Of a stretch of DNA of 64,000 nucleotides, positions 44,650-52,274 are shown piece after piece (position 1 is the stretch's first letter; every line of letters begins with the position of its first letter). The stretch is from Syntrophus aciditrophicus SB (GTDB lineage: Bacteria > Desulfobacterota > Syntrophia > Syntrophales > Syntrophaceae). Below the pieces are notes generated by a model that was not told the origin of the DNA, ran no database searches, and worked only from the letters and a program-made list of their open reading frames with translations. Where the stretch lies: assembly GCF_000013405.1 (NCBI RefSeq), contig NC_007759.1:124001-188000 (forward strand), given 5' to 3'. Made by a program: the position numbers and the translations under genes.

Positions 44650-44808
44650 AACGATGTTGATCTTATCCTTCTATAATTTTTCTGACTTCATCCTTATTTA
44701 ATTTTCTAATTTATATTTATAAAAACATAAAGCCTTTTATTCTAAAATTTATGTCTAAGGGACAATTTTGTTGATGATCCAGCAGGGAGTATATCATGAA
44801 ACGGGTCA

Positions 44809-45906
44809 TCAGGCCGATTTCCGGATTACATGAACGGCGGTAGCCTTGAAGGAGGCCTTGACGGTTTGACCCTCCTGAAATTCCAGACTGTCAAGGGATG
44901 TGCGGGTAATGTAGGAAATGAGATCAAAACCACAGTCCAGATCAACGCGGTAGAAAAGTCCGTGGGGAGCGATGCGTGTAATCCGTCCCGAAAAATTGTT
45001 TCGAGCACTGCTCTGTTCTTCCGGCGAATCCGTGGACAGGGTGACGTTTTCGGGACGAATGCAGCAGAGTACCTGCTCTCCCACTGGGAAATTCCCCACA
45101 GCTTCAATTTTTTGATTGCCGACGGCAATCATTATCCGTCCGTTCTGACTTTCCAGGACACTGCCGGTCAGGAGCGTGTCCATTCCGACAAAGGCGGCCA
45201 CGAATTCATTGACCGGGTGATTCATGACCTCTTCCGCTGAACCCATCTGGGCGATCTTTCCCTGCTGGATGACGGCAATGCGGTCGGACAGGCGGAGTGC
45301 TTCCATTTGATCGTGGGTGGCCATGATCGCGGTAGTCTCGGTCTCCCGCAGAAGACGGCTGAGGTCCGAGATGATGCCTTCGCGGGTGGGGGGGTCCAGC
45401 GCGGAAAAGGGTTCGTCCAGAAAAAGAATGGTCGGACTCGTTGCAAAAGCGCGGGCGATACTGGTCCTCTGGGCTTCTCCGCCGGAGACTTTGCATGCGG
45501 AACGCTTTGCCAGATGGGCGATTCCCAGGCGTTCCAGGCATTCTTCCGCGATCCGCGTACGGTCCTTCTTTTCCATCCCCCGGATTTTCAGGCCGGATGC
45601 CACGTTTTCCAGCACTGTGGTGTCAAAAAGAAGGGGATCCTGAAACACAACGGCGATCTGACGACGATAATCGAGCTCGCTACGGCGGCTGTCAATCTCA
45701 CTGCCGTTGAAAATCAGTTTTCCCCGGTACAGCTTCAACAAACTGGACAAGGTCAACAGAAGAGTGGATTTTCCGGAGCCGTTCGGCCCGATCAGGGAAA
45801 GTACCTCCCCTTTCATGATCGTAAAATCAGAAATATCCAGAACGGGAATTCCGCCTCGCTTAACCAAAAGATTCCTGCCCTGCAGGAGTGGACCGGCGGT
45901 TTTCAT
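44809..45906 (-). CDS. tungstate/molybdate ABC transporter ATPase (TupC/ModC-like)
   Basis: A 365-residue ABC ATPase with a C-terminal TOBE domain that binds oxyanion. Walker A is GPNGSGKST, the signature VSGGEAQRTSIARAF, Walker B ILFLDEPFSALD. The TOBE part covers about residues 280-360. Its start overlaps the permease stop by 4 bp. It drives import through the permease encoded just upstream. Confidence 0.85.
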   Translation of the reverse strand: MKTAGPLLQGRNLLVKRGGIPVLDISDFTIMKGEVLSLIGPNGSGKSTLLLTLSSLLKLYRGKLIFNGSEIDSRRSELDYRRQIAVVFQDPLLFDTTVLENVASGLKIRGMEKKDRTRIAEECLERLGIAHLAKRSACKVSGGEAQRTSIARAFATSPTILFLDEPFSALDPPTREGIISDLSRLLRETETTAIMATHDQMEALRLSDRIAVIQQGKIAQMGSAEEVMNHPVNEFVAAFVGMDTLLTGSVLESQNGRIMIAVGNQKIEAVGNFPVGEQVLCCIRPENVTLSTDSPEEQSSARNNFSGRITRIAPHGLFYRVDLDCGFDLISYITRTSLDSLEFQEGQTVKASFKATAVHVIRKSA

Positions 45907-46601
45907 CGGGGGCGCTCCCTCTGCTGAATCCGCGTCAGCACATAATTGATCAGGTAAGCCAGCAGAAGAAGGATGATGCTCAGGGCGATGGCCGTGTCAA
46001 AGTTTCCCCGTCCTGTTTCCATGACGGTGGCGGTTGTCAGCACCCTTGAATACCCCATGATATTACCGCCCACCATGATAGAGGCTCCAACCTCGGAAAT
46101 GACCCCGCCGAATCCGGCCATGACGGCGGCCAGCAGGGGCAGCCGGGCTTCCCTGATGAGAAGGCCGAGCATCTGCATGCGGGTTGCCCCGAGGGCCAGG
46201 ATCTGGAGGCGCAGTTTAGGGGGGAGGTTCTGCATGGCAGCCAGGGTGATGCCGGTGACGATGGGGGTGGCAATGACCGACTGGGCAACAATAATAGCCG
46301 TTGGCGTGTAGAGGATTTCCAGAAAGCCCAACGGTCCATTCCGCCAGAGGAAGATGGTGACAAAAAGACCCACCACCACCGGCGGCAGTCCCATCCCGGT
46401 GTTGATCAGGCTGACCACGATTTTCCGGCCCGGGAACCGGGTGAGGGCCACCACGGTTCCCGAGAAGATGCCGAAAAAGAGGCTGATGAGGGTGGCCGTT
46501 CCTGACACCTTGAGCGACAGCAGGGTGATCCCCAGGACTTCAGGGTCCAGGGTGACAATCAGGGTTATGGCCTTCCAGATGCCTTCAAGTATCAGATCCA
46601 T
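45903..46601 (-). CDS. tungstate ABC transporter permease (TupB-like)
   Basis: A 232-residue permease with about five or six hydrophobic helices. The EVGASIMVGGNIMGYSRVLTTA segment is typical of TupB and contacts the ATPase. It begins at the base after the binding-protein stop, so translation is coupled. Confidence 0.86.
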   Translation of the reverse strand: MDLILEGIWKAITLIVTLDPEVLGITLLSLKVSGTATLISLFFGIFSGTVVALTRFPGRKIVVSLINTGMGLPPVVVGLFVTIFLWRNGPLGFLEILYTPTAIIVAQSVIATPIVTGITLAAMQNLPPKLRLQILALGATRMQMLGLLIREARLPLLAAVMAGFGGVISEVGASIMVGGNIMGYSRVLTTATVMETGRGNFDTAIALSIILLLLAYLINYVLTRIQQRERPR

Positions 46602-47486
46602 TTATTTTCCGAGATCCTCCACTTTTTTCCCTGCATCGGGGAAGAACAGCGGAGATCCATATTTGCTCACACCGAAGGTTTTGATGATCTTCTGGGTTGC
46701 GGGAGACACCATGAAGTCGGCAAAGGCCTTCGCGCCCGCTGCGTTGACTTTCGGCCACTTGGCATGATTGACTTCAATTACGTGATAGATATTCAGCAGG
46801 ATGGGGTCACCTTCCATGAGGATCGGGAGACCGAGATTTTTCTGCAGAGAAAGCCATGTTCCCCGGTCGGCAAGGGTGTAGCCCTTCTTCTCGGCGGCGA
46901 CATTGAGGGTCTGTCCCATGCCCAATCCTGTCTGCTGATACCATTTCTGACCTTCGGGATTGATCCCGGCGGCTTTCCAGATAGCCTTTTCCTTGGCATG
47001 CGTTCCGGAATTATCTCCCCGGGAAATAAAGAGGGAACCAGTGTTGGCCATCTTTGTGAAGGCTTCCGGCGAGGTCCTGGAGCCTTTAATCCGAGCGGGA
47101 TCGGCGGACGGTCCCACGATGACGAAGTCGTTATGCATGACCAGACGGCGGTTGATTCCATATTGTCCTTCAATGAATTTTTTTTCCGCATCTGGGGAAT
47201 GGACGAGAAGGACATCCGCCTCGCCTTTCTGTCCCATCGCCATCGCCTGACCGGAGCCGACGGCGATGGTCTTGACAAAATAACCGGTTTTCTTTTCGAA
47301 AATCGGAATCAGGGTGTCCAGCAGTCCCGTGTCCTGAGTGCTGGTCGTGGTGGCCAGAATAATGTTTTTCTGCTTTACCTGCTTAGCCGCCTGAGCAGTT
47401 GCGGCTGTTGTCAGACCTGTAACAAGGCACAGGAGCACTAGAAATCCCAGCCAACGGAAAAGGGTGTTCAACGGTTTTCGCTTCAT
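46602..47486 (-). CDS. tungstate-binding protein TupA-like
   Basis: A 294-residue periplasmic protein with a Sec signal (to about residue 33). The mature start has ILATTTSTQDTGLLD, the TTTS motif of TupA that contacts tungstate, followed by AVGSGQAMAMGQKGEADVLLVHSP and FISRGDNSGTHAKE. It delivers tungstate (possibly molybdate) to the permease encoded next. Confidence 0.88.
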   Translation of the reverse strand: MKRKPLNTLFRWLGFLVLLCLVTGLTTAATAQAAKQVKQKNIILATTTSTQDTGLLDTLIPIFEKKTGYFVKTIAVGSGQAMAMGQKGEADVLLVHSPDAEKKFIEGQYGINRRLVMHNDFVIVGPSADPARIKGSRTSPEAFTKMANTGSLFISRGDNSGTHAKEKAIWKAAGINPEGQKWYQQTGLGMGQTLNVAAEKKGYTLADRGTWLSLQKNLGLPILMEGDPILLNIYHVIEVNHAKWPKVNAAGAKAFADFMVSPATQKIIKTFGVSKYGSPLFFPDAGKKVEDLGK

Positions 47487-47558
47487 TTTTCATCCTCCTT
47501 AATAGATTTTTGCAACTCAGTTAAAGAAATTCAGCGGGAAATAAATCTGATGGACAGA

Positions 47559-48413
47559 TTATTTCTTCTGTGCTTTCTGCCATGCTTCCGAATTGGGGAA
47601 GAAAAGCGGGGCGCCGTATTTTTCCTTGCCGAAATCCCGGATGATCAATTGTCCCTTTTTCGGGTCGGTCAACCAGTTGACAAAACGCATCGTGTCGGTT
47701 GCATTGACTGTTTTGAATTTTTTCTGACTCACGGGGATAAGGCTGATGTAGTTCAGCATGGCTTCATCGCCTTCCACGAGGATGACCAGTGAAATCTGAT
47801 CCTTGAGGGCGAGATAGGTGGCCCGGTCGATCACCGTGTAAGCCCCTTGCTGATTGGTATATTTCAGCGTGGGGGCATTGCCTTCCGAACCTTTTTCATA
47901 GACCTGGTACCAGGAACCGGCCGGTTTGAGTCCCGCCTTCCCCCAGAGTTCCATCTCCGCCACATGGGTTCCCGACTTGTCCCCCCGACTGATGAACGGG
48001 ACGCCTTTTTCTGCAATCCTGCCCAGCGCTTCCGCGGCCGTTTTCATTCCTTTGATTCCGGCCGGGTCAGCAGCTGGACCGACCAGTACGAAATCATTGT
48101 ACATCAGCGGGATTCGCTGCGTTCCGAATCCTTCCTGGACAAACTTTTCTTCCAGGGATTTGGCATGGACCATGACGAGATCAACGTTGCCTTTCCGGGC
48201 GATATCCAGTGCCGCACCTGTCCCGGCGCCGACATGACGGACCCGGATGTCCGTTTCCTTTTCAAACGCGTTTTCCAGGGCATCGACGATTCCGGCGTCA
48301 ATGGGGCCGATGGTCGAAGAAAGCAGAACAAACTTGCTGCCGTCAACGGCGTTAGCCAATCCCGGAAACCCTAACCAGAGGAACGTCAAAAGATAAAGAA
48401 ACAATCTTTTCAT
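47559..48413 (-). CDS. second TupA-like anion-binding protein
   Basis: A 284-residue paralogue of the neighbouring TupA with its own signal peptide (residues 1-22). The ligand motif is changed: LLSSTIGPIDAGI replaces TTTSTQDTGL, while AGTGAALDIARKGNVDLVMVHA and FISRGDKSGTHVAEME are kept. A different oxyanion or affinity is possible. It lies 72 bases upstream of tupA and shares one permease with it. Confidence 0.82.
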   Translation of the reverse strand: MKRLFLYLLTFLWLGFPGLANAVDGSKFVLLSSTIGPIDAGIVDALENAFEKETDIRVRHVGAGTGAALDIARKGNVDLVMVHAKSLEEKFVQEGFGTQRIPLMYNDFVLVGPAADPAGIKGMKTAAEALGRIAEKGVPFISRGDKSGTHVAEMELWGKAGLKPAGSWYQVYEKGSEGNAPTLKYTNQQGAYTVIDRATYLALKDQISLVILVEGDEAMLNYISLIPVSQKKFKTVNATDTMRFVNWLTDPKKGQLIIRDFGKEKYGAPLFFPNSEAWQKAQKK

Positions 48414-48508
48414 GGAACAAATCTCCTTTCTTCCGTTCTATATTAAAAGGAGGGGAATCCCCCTTTTATTCCCCTGTTATGAGGAATGCACCGGTTTCGA
48501 CCAAGGAA

Positions 48509-48669
48509 TCATGAAGCGGAATACAGAATCCGTCCGGAATCTGAGAAGTCGTAACGGCTCATACCCTCGACCCGCAGACGGAAAGACGGATCATGGATAA
48601 CGTCTATCAGAGCCTGTACCGCTTTTTTGAAAAAGGTATGGACATGATCCGCCGCCCCTTCCTGATTTT
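48509..48669 (-). pseudogene. 3' remnant of a second HTH/PBP tungstate regulator
   Basis: The minus strand reads about 53 residues ending exactly like the regulator at 41520: HTFFKKAVQALIDVIHDP then VEGMSRYDFSDSGRILYSAS and a stop. The similarity continues at DNA level on the other strand. An in-frame TAA at 48668-48670 cuts it off and the DNA-binding part is gone. It is the relic of a duplicated regulator beside the tup operon. Confidence 0.8.
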
Positions 48670-48930
48670 AGGGCCTGTGAAACTATTCTATACTTAGCCA
48701 ATTTCGGGAATGCAAGGGGAAAACGACTTATTCTGACAAATAATAACTATAATGGGAAAAAGATGATGGGTTGGATTTTCCTTGTTCTGCGGCTTTTTCC
48801 CAAAGCAGGCCAAGCCGCTGTTTTTGGTGCTGTTCATGAAGCACAAGGATCTTTTCCGCAAGTTACGAAATCCCGGAACTTGCAGAAAAAAGGGTGGGAA
48901 ATAAAGCCCGTGGTTTCTGCGGGTCTTGAA
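48670..48930. other. intergenic region tup / nrpR
   Basis: Besides the promoter listed, a plus-strand frame of 57 codons (48763-48936) exists with a weak ribosome site; it overlaps the end of nrpR and is not recognised. A GCAAGTT/AACTTGC dyad lies around 48858-48886. Confidence 0.3.
48687..48715 (-). promoter_or_regulatory. putative promoter upstream of the regulator remnant and tup operon
   Basis: On the minus strand TTGCAT, a 17-bp spacer and TATAGA make a good sigma-70 promoter. It points through the dead regulator tail into the TupA-like gene, so it may now drive the transporter. Confidence 0.5.
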
Positions 48931-49938
48931 TTATAAGTATTCATTGATCCGTCTTTCCATTTCCTCGTAGTGGAAAAGTTTCCGGAAATCAATAAGTCCG
49001 GCAAGGGCGCGGGAATAGAGCCTTACCCCCGTTTCCTCCATGATGGAAACGGGATTGAGGCCGCCGATGATGATAGCGCCAACCCGTCCTTCACTGACAG
49101 GGATATCGAGGAGGGACTGGCCTGGCATTCCGATTCGAAGCAGTCCGCCGAGGCCGATCCGCTTCATCTTCCTGTCGAGGTGTTCCACCATTTCACGGCT
49201 CTCCGCGGGAAATTCCCGGAAACTGGCGCCGATCCTGCCGTTGCCGGTCTGAACGGCGTCGATGTAATTGGTCATCCCGCTGCGAATGAAGATTTCCAGT
49301 GGATCGATGCTTGTTCCGTCGTACATGATGATTTCGGCAAAACGCAGCGGCTTTCCATTCTGAAGCTCCAGCAGTCCGCCGAACCGGGATGTGGTGGGTA
49401 TGGCATGCTTCAGCAGAACGCCGTTCAGTGTGATGGAACAGACGGTGCCGATCCCGATCGTGCCTTCGGGGACCGTGACATATCCCAGGGTTTCACCCGG
49501 TCCCAGGAAAGTGAGCAGATGCCCCATGGCGTATCCCTTCTCATAAACTTTTTTTACAAGGGGAATGCTTCTGGCAAAAATGCCGGGTTCCACGAGGGTT
49601 ACATTGATTACGACTTTCCCGGATGCTGTGTTGAGGTCAAAGTTCATCTGATAGGTCATGGTGTCGATCTTGGCGGACAGAAAACCGACTTTGTCAATGA
49701 CGTTGGAGGAATCGAATTCGTCCAGTCCTTTTTCGCTGATTGTATGGCCTCTTTTGCCGCTATTGACCGTAAGGCCGTCCTGCTCCATTTCCTGGAGATA
49801 GAGGCGGACCGTTCGTTCGCTGATTTCCTGTCCGATGGCCACAAGCTCCTGGGCAATTTTCGTGCTGGTCAGAGGCGTTCCGGAATTTTTGAGCACCCGG
49901 AGAATGGAAAGTTCCTTTTTTTTCTTTCTTTCTTTCAT
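48931..49938 (-). CDS. NrpR-type transcriptional regulator (copy 1)
   Basis: A 335-residue regulator with a winged-helix N-terminus (STKIAQELVAIGQEISERTVRLYLQEMEQDG, residues about 25-60) and one NrpR/DUF128 effector domain (about 80-330) with GTVCSITLNGVLLKHAIP, FGGLLELQNGKP and IIGGLNPVSIMEETG. NrpR is the nitrogen repressor of methanogenic archaea and responds to 2-oxoglutarate. Here it is divergent from the gltB-like gene, with palindromes in between, and could repress both. A paralogue follows gdhA at 54857. Confidence 0.85.
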   Translation of the reverse strand: MKERKKKKELSILRVLKNSGTPLTSTKIAQELVAIGQEISERTVRLYLQEMEQDGLTVNSGKRGHTISEKGLDEFDSSNVIDKVGFLSAKIDTMTYQMNFDLNTASGKVVINVTLVEPGIFARSIPLVKKVYEKGYAMGHLLTFLGPGETLGYVTVPEGTIGIGTVCSITLNGVLLKHAIPTTSRFGGLLELQNGKPLRFAEIIMYDGTSIDPLEIFIRSGMTNYIDAVQTGNGRIGASFREFPAESREMVEHLDRKMKRIGLGGLLRIGMPGQSLLDIPVSEGRVGAIIIGGLNPVSIMEETGVRLYSRALAGLIDFRKLFHYEEMERRINEYL

Positions 49939-50062
49939 CTTTTCTCGATCCTCTCTATCGCGTCATTCGCAAAAATTTCCTGAAGCTTTACCGCTGCCTT
50001 TCTTGGATCACAAGATCTTTTCGGAATGAGTATTCTCTTATGGTTCCAAAAAATTGTTTTAG

Positions 50063-50076
50063 CGGCAATATTGCCG
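50063..50076. promoter_or_regulatory. perfect palindrome, candidate NrpR operator 1
   Basis: CGGCAATATTGCCG is a perfect 14-bp palindrome in the nrpR-gltB intergenic region, 125 bases from the nrpR start. It shares its GGCAA/TTGCC core with two sites near gltB. Confidence 0.45.
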
Positions 50077-50150
50077 ATTGGAAGATGATATACAGGAAAT
50101 AAAATCGAATTACAACCTGAATAATGCCGAAAAACAATTCAAAATATTTC

Positions 50151-50179
50151 TTGACAGTCCTTAAGTGCATTGTTAATAC
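50151..50179 (+). promoter_or_regulatory. sigma-70 promoter of gltB
   Basis: TTGACA at 50151-50156, 17-bp spacer, TAATAC at 50174-50179. Start of transcription would be near 50186, which leaves a leader of about 78 bases containing the two operator-like sites. Confidence 0.65.
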
Positions 50180-50204
50180 GCACCTTACATTAAGATTTGC
50201 AAAT

Positions 50205-50240
50205 GGCAATAGCTTGCCGGTATTATGGCAATTAATTACC
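50205..50240. promoter_or_regulatory. paired operator-like sites in the gltB leader
   Basis: GGCAATAGCTTGCC (50205-50218) and GGCAATTAATTACC (50227-50240) are two 14-bp dyads, 22 bases apart centre to centre, i.e. about two helical turns. Both have the form GGCAA-N4-TTRCC. Methanogen NrpR binds 14-bp GGAA-N6-TTCC sites placed downstream of promoters, so these fit in length and position. Binding is inference. Confidence 0.45.
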
Positions 50241-50263
50241 GATTAAAAGAGGAGGAAGGTAGA

Positions 50264-51901
50264 ATGGAATGGCCTAAAAGCAATGACGTGATAGGAACCG
50301 TAAACCGCGGCAATCCGGCTGAATCCGGGTTGTGCACTCTTTGCCGCTCGGATTGCAAAGGACGCTGCGAAACGTGGCTGTCAAGTCTGAAAGGCAGAAA
50401 GATTCTTTATCCCAGGGATTTCGGGTTTGTAACGGCGGGCAGCGCGAACACCTGCCATCTCGGAGTCTGTTATAACTCGCTCCGCATTCAGGGTTACAAT
50501 TACGGTGTATCCGGGCTGCCCGCGGGACTGAGCAGCTCCGCCGACGACTGCATCTTTCCCAACGTCAATATCGAAGGTTCCTTCGGCAATGAGGTGAAAA
50601 CGAAATTCCGTTTGCCCATCATGACCGGCGCCCTGGGTTCAACTTTTATTGCCGCCAAGTACTGGGATTCCTTTGCGACGGGCGCCGCCCTGGTGGGAAT
50701 TCCCATCGTCATCGGCGAAAACGTGGTCGGCATCGACAAAGAGGCAGTCATCAATAACGGCAAGATCTCCAAAGCCCCCGAGCTGGACCGGCGGATTGAA
50801 ACCTTCCTCAAGTATTACGACGGCTACGGCGCCATCATTGTTCAGATGAATGTGGAAGATACGAGAAACGGCGTGGCGGAATACGTCATCAACAAATACG
50901 GTGACAAGGCCATCATCGAGCTGAAATGGGGTCAGGGAGCCAAGGATATCGGCGGTGAAATCCAGGTCGACAGCCTCGACTATGCCCTGTTTCTGAAGGA
51001 AAGGGGCTATGTCGTTGACCCCGATCCAGCGAAACCGGAAGTGCAGGAAGCCTTCAGGCACGGCGCCGTCAAATCCTTCGCCCGCCACAGCAGGCTGGGA
51101 TATACCGACATGTCCTCGGTGGAAAAAGTAAGTGAATCCTTCATGGAATCCGTTGCGCATCTCCGCAGGCTCGGGTACAAGCGGATCTCGCTGAAGACAG
51201 GCTCCTACGGCATGGAAGCGCTGGCCATGGCCATCAAATACGCAACGGATGCGAAGCTGGATCTGCTCACAGTCGATGGTTCCGGCGGCGGCACCGGCAT
51301 GAGCCCCTGGAACATGATGGAGACCTGGGGAGTTCCTTCTATCCTGCTGCATTCAAAGACCATTGAGTATGCGTCGATTCTGGCGGCTAAGGGCGACAAG
51401 GTCGTGGACATCGCCCTGGCGGGCGGCCTGGCGCGGGAAGATCATATCTTCAAGGCCCTGGCTCTGGGCGCGCCCTACACCAAACTCGTCTGCATGGGGC
51501 GGGCCGCGATGATTCCGGGTTTTCTGGGTTCCAACATCGAAGGTGTGCTGAAACCGGAACGGAAGGCAAAAGTGAACGGAAACTGGGATGAACTGCCGAT
51601 CTCCGTCAGGGAAATCGGCGCGTCGACGGAAGAGCTCTTCGCGGGGTATTATGATCTTCAGAAAAAGGTGGGGGCGGACGAAATGAAAAACATCCCCTAT
51701 GGCGCAATAGCCATGTGGACGCTCGCCGACAAACTTGCGGCAGGATTGCAGCAGTTGATGGCCGGGGCAAGGCGATTCGACCTCAGCCAGATTTCCAGGG
51801 GAGACGTTTTCTCCGCCAACAGGGAAACTGAAAGAGAAACCAAGATTCCCTTCATTACCGATGTCCTGGATGAAAGCGCGAAGAAAATCCTCAACAGTTG
51901 A
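50264..51901 (+). CDS. glutamate synthase-like FMN protein (GltB central domain, archaeal type)
   Basis: A 545-residue protein made of the FMN-binding synthase domain of glutamate synthase, which makes glutamate from 2-oxoglutarate and ammonia-derived nitrogen. Core signatures are LPIMTGALGS, IIELKWGQGAKDIGGE, LDLLTVDGSGGGTGMSPW and DIALAGGLAREDHIFKALALGA. The N-terminus has a CTLCRSDCKGRCETW cysteine set. The glutaminase domain and a GltD partner are absent, as in archaeal-type enzymes. I chose ATG 50264 because GGAGGAAGG lies just upstream; a frame from 50225 would run through the operator-like site. Confidence 0.85.
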   Translation: MEWPKSNDVIGTVNRGNPAESGLCTLCRSDCKGRCETWLSSLKGRKILYPRDFGFVTAGSANTCHLGVCYNSLRIQGYNYGVSGLPAGLSSSADDCIFPNVNIEGSFGNEVKTKFRLPIMTGALGSTFIAAKYWDSFATGAALVGIPIVIGENVVGIDKEAVINNGKISKAPELDRRIETFLKYYDGYGAIIVQMNVEDTRNGVAEYVINKYGDKAIIELKWGQGAKDIGGEIQVDSLDYALFLKERGYVVDPDPAKPEVQEAFRHGAVKSFARHSRLGYTDMSSVEKVSESFMESVAHLRRLGYKRISLKTGSYGMEALAMAIKYATDAKLDLLTVDGSGGGTGMSPWNMMETWGVPSILLHSKTIEYASILAAKGDKVVDIALAGGLAREDHIFKALALGAPYTKLVCMGRAAMIPGFLGSNIEGVLKPERKAKVNGNWDELPISVREIGASTEELFAGYYDLQKKVGADEMKNIPYGAIAMWTLADKLAAGLQQLMAGARRFDLSQISRGDVFSANRETERETKIPFITDVLDESAKKILNS

Positions 51902-52274
51902 ACTTCTTCTCTCTGCTGAAAAGCCCTGCAAGGGGCGTTGTCGAATTCAGGAAAGGCAGATTGGCGGTAAACGCTTCTCTGCCTTTCTTCATTCTGGCCG
52001 TGCACTGACATCCCATGGGTGTTGAATCCGATGCGCAACGATCCGGCAGGTTAAGCCGATGACTTCCGCGGAAGGCGGTTTGCACAATACTTCTCATGCT
52101 GTGCACGACGGGACGGTAGCTCCCTCTGTTTGATTTATGAACAGAAATCCATTATGAAGGATGAACAGAAGGGATAACGGAGAATATCGGGAGCCGGCAG
52201 ATCGGTCTTACACAAGGATTGCCTTATCTTGGAGTCGGCGCCGGCTCCCTGAGGTGGACCCCGGAAAGGATATT
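51902..52274. other. intergenic region gltB / KaiC-PEP gene
   Basis: Apart from the hairpin no gene or clear promoter is seen. The frame of the next gene is open 38 codons further upstream, to an ATG at 52161 that has no well-spaced ribosome site. Confidence 0.35.
51951..51987 (+). terminator. terminator-like hairpin after gltB
   Basis: GAAAGGCAGA at 51951-51960 and TCTGCCTTTC at 51978-51987 form a perfect 10-bp stem with a 17-nt loop, 50 bases after the stop. The following T tract is weak. Confidence 0.45.

Noticed and set aside
44700-44740. AT-rich palindromes (TTTATA-TT-TATAAA and ACATAAA...TTTATGT) upstream of the TiaS-like gene as ModE sites
   Set aside because: Base composition here is so AT-rich that such dyads are expected by chance, and the match to ModE sites is poor.
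50204-50217. sigma-54 promoter (TGGCA...TTGC) before gltB
   Set aside because: The spacing between GG and GC is one base short of the required ten, and a good TTGACA/TAATAC promoter lies just upstream; the dyad reading explains the bases better.
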